Source: a virus
IMG/VR virus record: IMGVR_UViG_3300024354_000015
Coordinates: 24,244 to 88,243 of that record
DNA length: 64,000 bases
Direction: 5' to 3' (one strand)
Below the pieces are notes generated by a model. The model did not search any database, was not told the DNA's origin, and was given only the letters and a program-made list of their open reading frames with translations. Of this stretch, positions 1 to 8,627 are shown piece by piece; the first letter of the stretch is position 1, and the number at the start of each line of letters is the position of its first letter. Position numbers and translations under genes: made by a program.

Positions 1-1291
1 CAGCAGGTAGACTGTAACCCATTGCATAGTGACCGCTACTAGTAAATAATTTTTGTCTACCTTTACGATTCCACATCTGATAGAGCCAAACGTGGTTGGC
101 ACCAGCATCAGCAAAGATGTGCGCATCATCATCAAGCAGACTAGTTATCTTTCTAACTACACTGTAGGGATTAAGACTGTTATATTTTTCACTTTCCTGA
201 CTAATATCGGTGTTTAGATATTTTTCTCTAATTCTATTAGTATATTCCAGCCAGTCTGAACTAGCTTCTGGCGCAGCAACATTAGGTAAAATTTTATCAA
301 GGTGTGTAAGGTTAACTTGTATACCTGTAAATCTATCAGGATACTTTATTAATTCTTCGCCGTCAATATCCAGGGCCATTAGTTTAGCACTGGGCGCAAA
401 ATTATCCACGTTGCCTGAAGTCTGACGATTATCCAGTCTGCTGCCTAATACCAGAATGCGATCTGCGTTTTGTATTACATAGTTACCACCACGGTTACCG
501 TAGACACCAAAATGACCTAGATAGTTAGGCATACTATGATCAAAAATATTTAGAGCACTCCAGCTGGCCACGAACGGTGTTCGAGTTTTCTGTAACCAGT
601 CTACCATCTCTTGTTGTCTGCCTGCTAGTTCAACACCAGCTCCTAATACAACCAAGGGCCTTTGACCTGACTGGAAAAATTCATTTACGCTATTAGCAAT
701 AATTTGTGTTTGATCATCTGCAATACTGGGAACTTTAATTTCTGGTAACAATATTTCATCTGTGCCTATGTCTTCCGTCTGTATGTCCATAGGAATGTCC
801 ACTAACACTGGTCCCATTCTGCCAGTAAACGCCTGTTCCACAGCAGTTTTAAGAGCAAGTGGTAGCTCACTGGCCTTGGTCACTGCCACGGCATAGTTAC
901 ATACAGGCTTGGCCATACTTACAATGTCCATCTGCTGGAATCCAGCCTGTCTTACTTTGGCACCTTTATACTGTGCTACCTCTTTACCGTTCACCTGACC
1001 ACAGATATGTAGGCTGGGTATGCTATCGTAGTAGCCGCAGGCGATGCCTGTTAATAGATTACTTGCGCCTGGTCCGCTGGTGCAGAATGTCACCCCCAGC
1101 TGGCCGCTGGTTCGCCAGAGTGCATCAGCCGCCATAGCCGCTGCCTGTTCGTGCTGGAAGGCCACATAACTCATTCCAGGTGTTTCGCCCACTGCATCTA
1201 GCATAAAGGCACAAGCTCCGCCCTGTACTAAAAATACCTTGTTGCTATTAATTGCTTTTAAAAATTGTGCTACGTATTGATCGCCTCTCAT
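1..1291 (-). CDS. Acetolactate-synthase-like TPP-dependent enzyme, 3' end cut by window edge
   Basis: Open frame of 430 codons from ATG at 1291 running off the window. The N-terminal half has the thiamine-diphosphate pyrimidine domain with the cofactor-activating glutamate in FQHEQAAAMAAD (E48) and the TSGPGASNL loop; the visible end reads GHYAMGYSLPA, which normally precedes the GDG Mg/TPP motif, here outside the window. Members of the family condense 2-keto acids. Because the next genes make deoxysugars, a role in building a branched or modified sugar, or in 2-keto acid supply, is an inference. First visible member of the 1-6 kb operon only in coordinate order; it is transcribed last. Confidence 0.88.
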   Translation of the reverse strand, partial: MRGDQYVAQFLKAINSNKVFLVQGGACAFMLDAVGETPGMSYVAFQHEQAAAMAADALWRTSGQLGVTFCTSGPGASNLLTGIACGYYDSIPSLHICGQVNGKEVAQYKGAKVRQAGFQQMDIVSMAKPVCNYAVAVTKASELPLALKTAVEQAFTGRMGPVLVDIPMDIQTEDIGTDEILLPEIKVPSIADDQTQIIANSVNEFFQSGQRPLVVLGAGVELAGRQQEMVDWLQKTRTPFVASWSALNIFDHSMPNYLGHFGVYGNRGGNYVIQNADRILVLGSRLDNRQTSGNVDNFAPSAKLMALDIDGEELIKYPDRFTGIQVNLTHLDKILPNVAAPEASSDWLEYTNRIREKYLNTDISQESEKYNSLNPYSVVRKITSLLDDDAHIFADAGANHVWLYQMWNRKGRQKLFTSSGHYAMGYSLPA

Positions 1292-1306
1292 AGTGTTCCT
1301 CTGTAA

Positions 1307-2641
1307 TTAATTGAACAGACTCATAAATCCGTCTACTACTTCTCCAATATAGGCAATCTGCTCGGGAGTGATTACCGGGCTAGTGCCGTGGAAGTAGGTG
1401 TTGGTCATTGCTAGTGTTGCATTGGGGAAATTATTTTTTGCTAAATTTTGATCCATTAAATGACTGTAAGCTGGTTGCAACATAATGTTACCAGCGAAGT
1501 AGGGTCTAGTCTGAATCAATTTTTCTTCCAGGTAGTCAACTATATCCGCACGAGTAAACGGAGCGTTTGATCTTACTGTTAGTGGAAAAGCAAACCAGCT
1601 GGGGTCGCTGTGTTCCTGAGCTCTAGGAAGATGAAAATATTCTTCATATTTCTCGTATATGGAAAATAATAGTTGGTAGTTTCGTCTACGTAGTGCGTGT
1701 ATTTCCGGCAACTTATCCAGTTGTTTGATGCCCATTGCACACTGTAGTTCGATTGGCTTAAGATTGTATCCAATCTCATCATATACATATTTGTGATCAA
1801 AAATTTCATCCGGCATAGTGGGTATCCAATTTTTAAATCTAGTTCCACAAGTGCCACATTTTAGTTTATTAGCTTCAGGTCCCACACAATAACAGCCGCG
1901 ACCCCATTCTCTAAAACTTCTTAAAATAATATCTTGTTCGGGATCATCAGTGGCTACATAACCACCTTCGCCCATAGTCATATGGTGAGCAGGATAAAAA
2001 CTACAACTAGCCATAAGACCATAACTACCCAGTGGTTTCTCTCTATAGGTACTTCCTAGAGCATCGCAGCAATCTTCTAATAGAATAAGATCATATTTTT
2101 TAACTATTTCCATTACTCTATCCATATTGGGAGGATTTCCCAGTACGTGCGCAAAGGTAATGACTCTAATATCAGGATTTTGTTTAAGTGCAGCCTCCAC
2201 CTGATCAAGATCTAGGTTGAGAGTATCAAGCTCTATGTCCACAAACACTGGCGTAAAACCCATTTGCAATGTAGGGTTTAGTGTAGTAGGAAAACCTGCA
2301 ATAGGCATAAGAACCTTGGTGCCTTTAGGTAAATTGTATCCACGTTTGCTGGTAAGACTTGCCATCATTAATAGGTTACTGCTGCTACCTGAATTAGTAA
2401 CTATACCAAGTTTTTTTCCAAACTGTTTGGGGAACTGTCGTTCAAATTTTAAACTTTCATTACCCATTGCCAACCAGCCACTAAGTAGGCTTTTGACACC
2501 TGCTAGATATTCCTCCTGATCGTAGTAGGCGCCAGCATAGTTTACAAAATCTCGACCCGCAGTCCAGGTACGGGATTCCTGACGTTCTTTATAATGTTGT
2601 TCTACTAATTCTAATATTTTATCAAGTGTTGGAGTTGTCAT
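1307..2641 (-). CDS. CDP-4-keto-6-deoxyglucose-3-dehydrase-like E1 enzyme (DegT/AHBA fold)
   Basis: 444 aa, fold-type I aminotransferase family (DegT/DnrJ/StrS). The usual Schiff-base lysine is replaced by histidine in YPAHHMTMGEGG (H219/H220), and cysteines at about 192, 250, 252, 262 and 265 (CYC ... CGTC) match the [2Fe-2S] ligand pattern of E1/RfbH enzymes. These features mark PMP-dependent dehydratases that remove the 3-hydroxyl in 3,6-dideoxyhexose synthesis, rather than transaminases. It overlaps the upstream gene by 20 nt and precedes the TPP enzyme. The reductase partner (E3) is not seen in this window. Substrate is inferred. Confidence 0.85.
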   Translation of the reverse strand: MTTPTLDKILELVEQHYKERQESRTWTAGRDFVNYAGAYYDQEEYLAGVKSLLSGWLAMGNESLKFERQFPKQFGKKLGIVTNSGSSSNLLMMASLTSKRGYNLPKGTKVLMPIAGFPTTLNPTLQMGFTPVFVDIELDTLNLDLDQVEAALKQNPDIRVITFAHVLGNPPNMDRVMEIVKKYDLILLEDCCDALGSTYREKPLGSYGLMASCSFYPAHHMTMGEGGYVATDDPEQDIILRSFREWGRGCYCVGPEANKLKCGTCGTRFKNWIPTMPDEIFDHKYVYDEIGYNLKPIELQCAMGIKQLDKLPEIHALRRRNYQLLFSIYEKYEEYFHLPRAQEHSDPSWFAFPLTVRSNAPFTRADIVDYLEEKLIQTRPYFAGNIMLQPAYSHLMDQNLAKNNFPNATLAMTNTYFHGTSPVITPEQIAYIGEVVDGFMSLFN

Positions 2642-3365
2642 AGGGAATTTCTAAATAGTCGCAAAAATATTTCATAAGATCTATTACTTGTTGACTGCCA
2701 CGACTAGCGTGGAAGTGTAGTATGTGTGCTGCATTAATATCAATACCGTTCCAGGAATTATGCCAGGCAATGGCCTGTTCTGTTAGTGCCCTTAGGTTCA
2801 TAGCTTGGTAAGCCAACTCAGGATGGAATCTATCCTCCATTGGTATATCCTGACTCCAGAACATATAATTATGCCTAACCTGATCAAATCCCCAGTGTTG
2901 ATAAGGATGACCCACTCTCTGTGACCATAGTTGTTCGCCTAGGTCCCAGACTGTCCGACTCATTGTATGAGGATAATACTGTATATCATCATTAAAATAA
3001 TGCTGGAATTCACCTTCGCTTTTAGGATCTGTATAGTTAAACATCCTATACTCTTTAAATCTATCCCCAAACAGTGAGGTGGGTCTTATCATAATTGTAT
3101 CAGCACCTGCAAAGAATATATTACAGGGCTCCTGATTCCAGATACGTTTAATATCCTCCCAGACAGCTAGAGTGTAAGTATCATTATCGTCTACTTCTTC
3201 TGTAAGCTGTATGTATTCAAAAGGCTCTTCCACATAATGCTCATAGCTAGCTCGACTGTATTGTGACATTTTTTGGTAGGCTAGGTAGAGATCACGATTT
3301 TTTTCCAGCATCCAGCCGTTACGTATGGGCCTTACTGAATTTACTATATAGTTTTTTACTGTCAT
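2622..3365 (-). CDS. Unrecognised protein of the sugar operon, possible glycosyltransferase-like
   Basis: 247 aa from the ATG at 3365; a GTG at 3374 is an alternative start but overlaps the upstream stop. Rich in Trp, Tyr and His, no signal peptide or membrane segment. A central stretch, FFAGADTIMIRPTSLFG, resembles the strand-plus-acidic-residue region of GT-A type transferases, but no decisive DXD or catalytic motif is visible. It is translationally packed between the RmlB-like and E1-like genes, so a role in making or attaching the modified sugar is likely by context only. Confidence 0.7.
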   Translation of the reverse strand: MTVKNYIVNSVRPIRNGWMLEKNRDLYLAYQKMSQYSRASYEHYVEEPFEYIQLTEEVDDNDTYTLAVWEDIKRIWNQEPCNIFFAGADTIMIRPTSLFGDRFKEYRMFNYTDPKSEGEFQHYFNDDIQYYPHTMSRTVWDLGEQLWSQRVGHPYQHWGFDQVRHNYMFWSQDIPMEDRFHPELAYQAMNLRALTEQAIAWHNSWNGIDINAAHILHFHASRGSQQVIDLMKYFCDYLEIPYDNSNT

Positions 3366-3367
3366 TG

Positions 3368-4312
3368 TTACCACACAAAATTATTTCTATAGTATTCTAC
3401 TATTTTTTCTAGCTCTGTGTCAAATATTGCCTGAGGTTGCCAGCCCAGATTCTTCAATTTACTATCATCAATGCTGTACCTTACATCCTGCCCCTGCCTC
3501 ATACTGGGCTCAATATAATCCTGTATGTTTTCTTCTATACCAAAAAGACCAAGAATCTTTTTAACCACTTCTATGTTTGGTAATTCTAGATTGCCGCTTA
3601 TGTTATAGATTTCGTTTACTACACCAGAATTAATAATGTGTATGGTGGCCCTAGCTGTATCGGCAGCGTGTAACCAGGTCCTAATAGGTGTCCCGTTATT
3701 ATGTAGGTCTATCTTTCTACCTATTTCCAGAAATTTAACACTCTTGGGTATAAGTTTTTCCACGTATTGTCCAATACCATAATTATTGGTAGGCCTAACA
3801 ATGATGTAGTTAATACCGTGTGTTCTACTCCAGGCTAGCACTAGTTGATCAGCAGCAGCCTTGGTTGCGCTATAGGGATTACTAGGTTTGAGTAAATCTT
3901 TTTCACTATGACTGCCTTCTACAATATCTCCATAAACTTCGTCTGTGCTGTAGTGTAAAAATATAGGACGACGTTGTTTCTTTTTGGCTATAAGTTTTAG
4001 TAGATTATGAACACCATTAATGTTGGAATGTACAAAACTGTCACTATCTTCAATACTGTTATCCACGTGACTTTCTGCCGCAGTGTTGATTACATAATCA
4101 CATTCATAGAGCATATCAAGATCATTAATGTCGCTTTCTATAAATTTGAAATTAGGATAATTTTTAAATTCGGGTAGAAATTGTTGATTGGCTGCATAGG
4201 TAAGTTTATCTACACCACAAACGTACCACCCTAGGTTAAGACATTGCCTGGTTAGGTGGCTTCCTATAAAGCCTAGACATCCAGTTATGTATACTATTTT
4301 TTTATTATTCAT
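3368..4312 (-). CDS. dTDP-glucose 4,6-dehydratase-like NAD-dependent epimerase/dehydratase
   Basis: 314 aa extended SDR. N-terminal Rossmann motif GCLGFIGSH (about residues 11-19), the STDEVYG segment carrying the Thr-Asp-Glu dehydratase catalytic triad, and YSATK (YxxxK) are all present. These are hallmarks of RmlB/RffG enzymes forming 4-keto-6-deoxy sugars from nucleotide hexoses in the cytoplasm. The stop lies next to the downstream start and the upstream RmlD-like gene overlaps it by 8 nt, indicating one operon. The exact nucleotide sugar is not determined by sequence. Confidence 0.87.
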   Translation of the reverse strand: MNNKKIVYITGCLGFIGSHLTRQCLNLGWYVCGVDKLTYAANQQFLPEFKNYPNFKFIESDINDLDMLYECDYVINTAAESHVDNSIEDSDSFVHSNINGVHNLLKLIAKKKQRRPIFLHYSTDEVYGDIVEGSHSEKDLLKPSNPYSATKAAADQLVLAWSRTHGINYIIVRPTNNYGIGQYVEKLIPKSVKFLEIGRKIDLHNNGTPIRTWLHAADTARATIHIINSGVVNEIYNISGNLELPNIEVVKKILGLFGIEENIQDYIEPSMRQGQDVRYSIDDSKLKNLGWQPQAIFDTELEKIVEYYRNNFVW

Positions 4313-5117
4313 TGGGTTTATAATCCTCTATTCCCTGTTTCAAACCGTGTAAATCTAGATTAAGACTATATAATAAGTCACTGTTACCAGTATAATTTAG
4401 ATCACTAGATCCCTGTAGTAAAACTTCCCCTGTTGGGCAATGTGTGTCAGCAAACAATAATGCCTGATAGTATAGACTGTATTTTTCTTTATAGACTAAA
4501 TTAATGTCTTTGATTAAGTCTTTTTGATCTGCATTTATGTAGTGTTTAACGACAGTGGCCATATCTCTATGACTAAAAAAATCAAATTTACGATCAATTA
4601 CGCTAAGTTTGCCTGTGTTTAGAAGTCTCTTAAATAATCTGGAACTAGGCTCATTGTAACCAAAACAACCAAATAGTCTTAATGTATAAAAATTGTCTCT
4701 TTTCCAAATAGTGCGGGCAATATAGTTTTTAGCGAGCCCATAGGTGTCTATGGGATTACGTTCTGTAATTTCCAGTTCTTGGACATTATTGATATCCCTA
4801 GCTCTATCGAATTCAGCCCCACTACCAAAGTTAATATATCTAAATTTAGATGGCTGATGATAAAAATTAAGGAACATCTGCATATTTCTCTGCAAATCAC
4901 TTAAATTAACATCGGTGGTATTAACACTACCGCCACTGAAAGCACAGTTAATAATTACATCTGGGTGTTCTCGTTGTAGCCAGTCATAAACAGCAGTGTA
5001 GTTTAATAAGTCGAGATCTTTTCTAGTTACTGGTAATATAGTGCCAACATCTTTAAGTAGAACGCCGAGTAAATTTCCCAGAGTGCCATTGGCACCAAGT
5101 ATGGCTATTTTTTTCAT
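4305..5117 (-). CDS. RmlD-like NAD(P)-dependent sugar reductase/epimerase
   Basis: 270 aa, Rossmann fold starting with KKIAILGANGTLGN and the RmlD-type segment HPDVIINCAF; the active-site YxxxK appears as YGLAKNYIAR. This family reduces 4-keto deoxysugars or epimerises them. The ATG overlaps the end of the NAD synthetase gene (4 nt) and its end overlaps the RmlB-like gene, so the three are likely co-translated. Whether it is a true dTDP-4-dehydrorhamnose reductase cannot be told from sequence alone. Confidence 0.8.
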   Translation of the reverse strand: MKKIAILGANGTLGNLLGVLLKDVGTILPVTRKDLDLLNYTAVYDWLQREHPDVIINCAFSGGSVNTTDVNLSDLQRNMQMFLNFYHQPSKFRYINFGSGAEFDRARDINNVQELEITERNPIDTYGLAKNYIARTIWKRDNFYTLRLFGCFGYNEPSSRLFKRLLNTGKLSVIDRKFDFFSHRDMATVVKHYINADQKDLIKDINLVYKEKYSLYYQALLFADTHCPTGEVLLQGSSDLNYTGNSDLLYSLNLDLHGLKQGIEDYKPNE

Positions 5118-6091
5118 AGATTAGATCTAAGAGCTTGGTCAAGATTGGCTAGTCCTTGATACCTATAACTATCAATAGGATGAGCAAGATTATAGGGGTT
5201 AGCTCGTTTAAAAGTACTTGATTTAATTCTATCCAGAATTTTTTTAACACGAGTTACTGTATCTTGATCAGAGGGATCTACCTCTAACATTAGTAAAATC
5301 TGATCAGCAGTTTTTAGATTATGCCTTGCAACTGCCGTGACTAGAGACAATAAAACAATATCAAATTCAAGATAGCTAAAGCCAAACTGTTCTTCATCAC
5401 CATTGCTAATGCCTAGTCCGTCGGTGGGTCTTGCAAACACTGTGGAATCAGGCACACCGGCCATTTCAGCAAGTTTAGGAACTTCCCAACTTTTGTTTAA
5501 ACTTTGTATGGGTGCTAGATCACCAACGTCACCGTGTAGTGTCCAAAAACCTGCTGCTAGTTCGCTAAAGTTGTCAGTACTGCCTACTAGTCCCCCAATG
5601 CGTGAAGCTTCATTATAAACTGTCATCATACGCAGACGAACTCTTAGATTACCACTGCGCAGTGGACTATTGCCTAGACTAAAGTCTCGGGCTAGGAAAC
5701 TATTATATAACCTATCAAAATCTTCAGTTAGATCTATATGTTTATGTTCTATACCTAATGCCTGTATTGTTTCAATACCGCGGGCAGTTTCTTCAGGATT
5801 TTGATGTATAGGCATTGTTACGCCCAATACATTCCATCCTGCTTGTTTAAATAATGCAGCAGTAAGAGCACTATCTACACCACCACTCATTCCCAATGCA
5901 ACATTTTCTATTTTATATTTGTCACGGTAATCACGAAGCCCTTGTACAAGGCGTTCCTGAAACACTTTTAAAGTATCTTCGTAGACGTAGGTATTTTTAT
6001 AGATAAGTTTGTCAAGAGTTTGATCAAACCAAGCTCCCAGTGGAGCCATAGTAGTTTGCCTACTATATTTTAATATTTGATTTTTTAACAT
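5114..6091 (-). CDS. nadE: NH3/glutamine-type NAD+ synthetase
   Basis: 325 aa N-type ATP pyrophosphatase. The PP-loop SGGVDSALT lies at about residues 69-77, followed by the NaAD-binding region GSTDNFSE and HGDVGDLAPIQSL. No glutaminase domain is present, so it should use ammonia or a separate amidotransferase to convert nicotinate adenine dinucleotide to NAD+. It is the first gene of the 6.1-1 kb operon, directly behind a promoter (6125-6153) and a terminator. NAD supply would serve the SDR enzymes downstream or replenish host NAD during infection. Confidence 0.9.
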   Translation of the reverse strand: MLKNQILKYSRQTTMAPLGAWFDQTLDKLIYKNTYVYEDTLKVFQERLVQGLRDYRDKYKIENVALGMSGGVDSALTAALFKQAGWNVLGVTMPIHQNPEETARGIETIQALGIEHKHIDLTEDFDRLYNSFLARDFSLGNSPLRSGNLRVRLRMMTVYNEASRIGGLVGSTDNFSELAAGFWTLHGDVGDLAPIQSLNKSWEVPKLAEMAGVPDSTVFARPTDGLGISNGDEEQFGFSYLEFDIVLLSLVTAVARHNLKTADQILLMLEVDPSDQDTVTRVKKILDRIKSSTFKRANPYNLAHPIDSYRYQGLANLDQALRSNL

Positions 6092-6124
6092 AGGGTAGTT
6101 GAAAATATAGTGTATTTAACGTTT

Positions 6125-6153
6125 AGTTTACAGGTTATTAAAAAAATAGTCAA
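6125..6153 (-). promoter_or_regulatory. Host-like promoter for the nadE/sugar operon
   Basis: On the minus strand TTGACT, 17-nt spacer, TAAACT, about 35 nt before the nadE start. It sits immediately behind the tRNA-Sup terminator, so this operon starts a new transcript. Confidence 0.65.
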
Positions 6154-6178
6154 AGAAAAACCGCCCCTAGGGGCGGTT
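6152..6178 (-). terminator. Rho-independent terminator after tRNA-Sup
   Basis: Perfect 8-bp hairpin AACCGCCC/GGGCGGTT with a 4-nt loop followed on the minus strand by a T-rich tract. It ends the clpP to tRNA-Sup unit just before the nadE promoter. Confidence 0.88.
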
Positions 6179-6188
6179 AAATTATGGT

Positions 6189-6259
6189 ACTTCGGATGGG
6201 ATTCGAACCCATTTAGCCCATTTTAGAGATGGGAGCATCAACCATTCTGCCACCGAAGT
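6189..6259 (-). tRNA. Putative amber suppressor tRNA, anticodon CUA
   Basis: 71 nt, perfect 7-bp acceptor stem (ACTTCGG/CCGAAGT), 5-bp T-stem with TTCGAAT loop, and a 5-bp anticodon stem CCCAT/ATGGG closing the 7-nt loop CTCTAAA; U33 is in place and positions 34-36 read CTA. The variable loop is short, so it is not a Leu/Ser/Tyr class II tRNA. CUA decodes UAG. The charged amino acid is unknown. No CCA is encoded. Confidence 0.85.
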
Positions 6260-6265
6260 TTATTT

Positions 6266-6739
6266 CTAGGCTGCTAGGACTTCTTTTAACCTATCTGCTG
6301 CATAACTAGCAGCGAAGGCACGAGGCTTCACCATTGGTATCACATTGCACACACCACGAATATAACCCACAGCCTGTTGTATCACAATGCTGCTATTATG
6401 GCGCTCATCAGGATTAATGTCAAGATGTATTTGTACCTCACGATCACCAATTACGTCTACCAACTTCTGATAGAGTTCTGCCACCTTGTAGACTTCGTTC
6501 ATAAGACGCATACTGGGACGGCTGGCTTTGTGATCATAATCAACTTCTGTCTGTACTTCACCAAAAATCTTACAACCGTGACAACCATCAATATGCACTA
6601 CCACAGCCAGTGTATAATCAGCATACCACTTATTACCAACTTTATATCTGGCACTGTCTGCACCGATATAAATTTTGGTACTATCACTTTGTTGGTCTAT
6701 AAATTTTTTTACTGCATCGATATCAAGTTTTCTTTCCAT
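6266..6739 (-). CDS. RNase H-like fold protein (YkuK/DUF458 type)
   Basis: 157 aa. An N-terminal IYIGADSARY strand with a candidate metal-binding Asp and a later HLDINPDERHNSS segment fit the RNase H-like YkuK family found in bacteria and phages. The exact nucleic acid substrate is unknown. The gene ends in TAG AAA TAA, so amber readthrough would add a single lysine. It lies between tRNA-Thr and the CUA tRNA. Confidence 0.7.
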   Translation of the reverse strand: MERKLDIDAVKKFIDQQSDSTKIYIGADSARYKVGNKWYADYTLAVVVHIDGCHGCKIFGEVQTEVDYDHKASRPSMRLMNEVYKVAELYQKLVDVIGDREVQIHLDINPDERHNSSIVIQQAVGYIRGVCNVIPMVKPRAFAASYAADRLKEVLAA

Positions 6740-6761
6740 TTACGCCTCTTGAATTATTTGG

Positions 6762-6835
6762 TGCTGCTAACTGGATTCGAACCAGTGACCTCCGCCTTAC
6801 CAAGGCGGCGCTCTACCACTAGAGCTATAGCAGCA
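6762..6835 (-). tRNA. tRNA-Thr (GGU)
   Basis: Cloverleaf with acceptor TGCTGCT/AGCAGCA, anticodon stem CCGCC/GGCGG, loop TTGGTAA (anticodon GGT) and T-loop TTCGAAT. It abuts the clpP stop codon directly. Confidence 0.93.
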
Positions 6836-7396
6836 TTATATTAAATGATCCGCTACACCAAGGTCAATGATCTCCTGTGCAGTCAGATAAACATCCGTGG
6901 GTGGTAATAATTTAGATTTAACCTTGCTTGCGGGTAGCCCGGTGACTGTTTTAAGCAGATCAATCATACGCTGATTCATAAGTTCTCCGTCTTTCATCGT
7001 GGCCTTGAGATCGTGATGCTTGCCACTGAGATTGTCAGAATACTGATGACTCATAAAACTTGCATTGGCACTGGCCCAGCGTTCCCCCTTTGTTCCTGCA
7101 GAAAAAATTAGAAATGCTGATGACATCACTGACCCAATGCCCACGGTCCTGATAGTATGTGGGCTGTTCTTCATAACATCTATTAGAGCGAAGGCATCAT
7201 AAAGATCTCCCCCTATACTGTTAATATATAACGTCAGTGTTTTTTGTTCTTTGGCTTGCAAATTTTCATAAAGAATCCATTTTATTGCTTCAGCTATGTT
7301 TTCTGAGTTAATTTCACCGTAGATATAATGTGTGGAATTTTCCAGTAACTTTAATTCAATACGTTGCCTAGCATCAAAATTTTCGTCTTTTTTCAT
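6836..7396 (-). CDS. clpP: ClpP-like serine protease
   Basis: 186 aa, typical ClpP length. The oxyanion/nucleophile region is GIGSVMSSAFLIF (Ser in place of the classic GxASM Ser) and the catalytic histidine lies in SFMSHQYS about 25 residues later. Such proteases form a barrel and need an AAA+ partner; none is visible here, so the phage subunit probably uses or hijacks a host Clp ATPase. In T4-like phages a related protease acts on the prohead, but that enzyme is distinct (gp21). It is followed directly by tRNA-Thr. Confidence 0.85.
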   Translation of the reverse strand: MKKDENFDARQRIELKLLENSTHYIYGEINSENIAEAIKWILYENLQAKEQKTLTLYINSIGGDLYDAFALIDVMKNSPHTIRTVGIGSVMSSAFLIFSAGTKGERWASANASFMSHQYSDNLSGKHHDLKATMKDGELMNQRMIDLLKTVTGLPASKVKSKLLPPTDVYLTAQEIIDLGVADHLI

Positions 7397-7423
7397 AAAA
7401 ATCCTGGAAAACAGTCCTAGTAT

Positions 7424-7987
7424 TTACATAATAGGACCGTTCCCATTTTTAAAACCCACTGAACCACCCTCAGCCTCGATACGCTTGATGACATCTTCAA
7501 ACAGTATGGGACGAAAGTCTGTTTGTTCTACGCACACACAGTGATAGCGAGTATCAACTACACCATCTTTCATTACGCGGTTTGCGTGAAGATGACCGTG
7601 TATGTTGGTACCAAAACGACCCAGGCTTTCCTCGTGGATGGGAATATGGCTCAGTATCATTCCGTTCATAACGTGGTACGCACGTAGTTCACGGAAGTAC
7701 TTTCTATATTCGTCATCACGGAAGATATCGTGGTTACCACGTATCAAGACTTTGTCACCGTTTAGGCGTGCAAGTGTAGCAAGTGCTCGACGGTTAATAA
7801 CAACGTCACCAAGATGATAGACTTTGTCGTTGGGCCTAACTCGTTCGTTCCAGGCTTTGACCATAAACTCATCCATTTCCTCGGGGTTGTCCCAGGGGCG
7901 CAGTTTGGTTACTCCATCGTTCCGCATAAAGCGGCAAACGCCAGCGTGACCAAAATGCGTGTCACTTACTAAAAACACTGCTGGCAT
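7424..7987 (-). CDS. Calcineurin-like metallophosphoesterase
   Basis: 187 aa with the full set of two-metal phosphoesterase motifs: SDTHFGH near the N terminus, GDVV, RGNHD and the C-terminal GHLH. Length fits small phage phosphoesterases acting on nucleotides, polynucleotide ends or phosphoproteins; the substrate cannot be told. It is 10 nt from the next upstream small gene. Confidence 0.88.
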   Translation of the reverse strand: MPAVFLVSDTHFGHAGVCRFMRNDGVTKLRPWDNPEEMDEFMVKAWNERVRPNDKVYHLGDVVINRRALATLARLNGDKVLIRGNHDIFRDDEYRKYFRELRAYHVMNGMILSHIPIHEESLGRFGTNIHGHLHANRVMKDGVVDTRYHCVCVEQTDFRPILFEDVIKRIEAEGGSVGFKNGNGPIM

Positions 7988-7997
7988 TTTGCTCTCC

Positions 7998-8195
7998 TTA
8001 TTTTAATTTTCTTAAACTATCTTCAAACCATCCACAGAGGGAATAATTTAATGTTGGTATATTGTCTTCATAAAACTCTTGCTCACAGGCTTCACGTATC
8101 ATTGCGTAGAGTTTAACTATTCGTTCGGGATGGCCTCCCTGGCGCACTTCTTGTCTGATAATACGCTTTAGCATCCATTGTTCAAATTTGTTCAT
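7998..8195 (-). CDS. Hypothetical small protein
   Basis: 65 aa from the ATG at 8195, which overlaps the upstream stop (ATGA). Basic N-terminal helix (MNKFEQWMLKRIIRQEV) and an acidic middle. No recognisable domain. Part of the 8.9-8.0 kb string of overlapping small early genes behind the 8.95 kb promoter. Confidence 0.7.
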   Translation of the reverse strand: MNKFEQWMLKRIIRQEVRQGGHPERIVKLYAMIREACEQEFYEDNIPTLNYSLCGWFEDSLRKLK

Positions 8196-8470
8196 TGCGG
8201 CTCCTCGGTGTTTAGTATGTCCCAGGCTAACCCATTCCAAGGTTCGAATCCAATGCCTGTGCCCATCCAAGTGGTGCGATTCTCAACAATTTCCCACCAC
8301 TCACCCGTGCTGTCTTTATACACTACACGATAGCTATCTCCTGTTGCATTGCGCACAGATCGAAGAACATTTTCTGCATCATTTGTAACTGAGACAGGGC
8401 CGTTGTCATCTTCAATAAAAATAATTTTACGGTCTCTATCAATGTCGTATATTGAAAATTTACTTCTCAT
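8192..8470 (-). CDS. Hypothetical small protein
   Basis: 92 aa starting MRSKFSIYDI at 8470, inside the end of the preceding gene. Predicted beta-rich (alternating hydrophobic strands, KIIFIEDD, SYRVVYKD). Not recognised. Translationally coupled to both neighbours. Confidence 0.7.
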   Translation of the reverse strand: MRSKFSIYDIDRDRKIIFIEDDNGPVSVTNDAENVLRSVRNATGDSYRVVYKDSTGEWWEIVENRTTWMGTGIGFEPWNGLAWDILNTEEPQ

Positions 8471-8627
8471 TTGTTTTGTCACCTGTCTTTGCATAGACAC
8501 AATAATGGCCAGAGTTTCTGGGCTGCTGTTTCAGTAGGTTAATGCATTCCGTCATTGTGGTAGTTTTGGCAACTACTGTGATGTCGGGCTGTCCAGCAAT
8601 TAGTAAAATATTAAGTAAGATCCACAT
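8460..8627 (-). CDS. Small secreted or membrane-anchored peptide
   Basis: 55 aa. The ATG overlaps the previous stop (TAATG). N-terminal hydrophobic stretch MWILLNILLIAG could be a signal or anchor; the remainder has two Cys. Not recognised; an early superinfection-exclusion or host-takeover role is only a guess from position. Confidence 0.62.
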   Translation of the reverse strand: MWILLNILLIAGQPDITVVAKTTTMTECINLLKQQPRNSGHYCVYAKTGDKTNEK

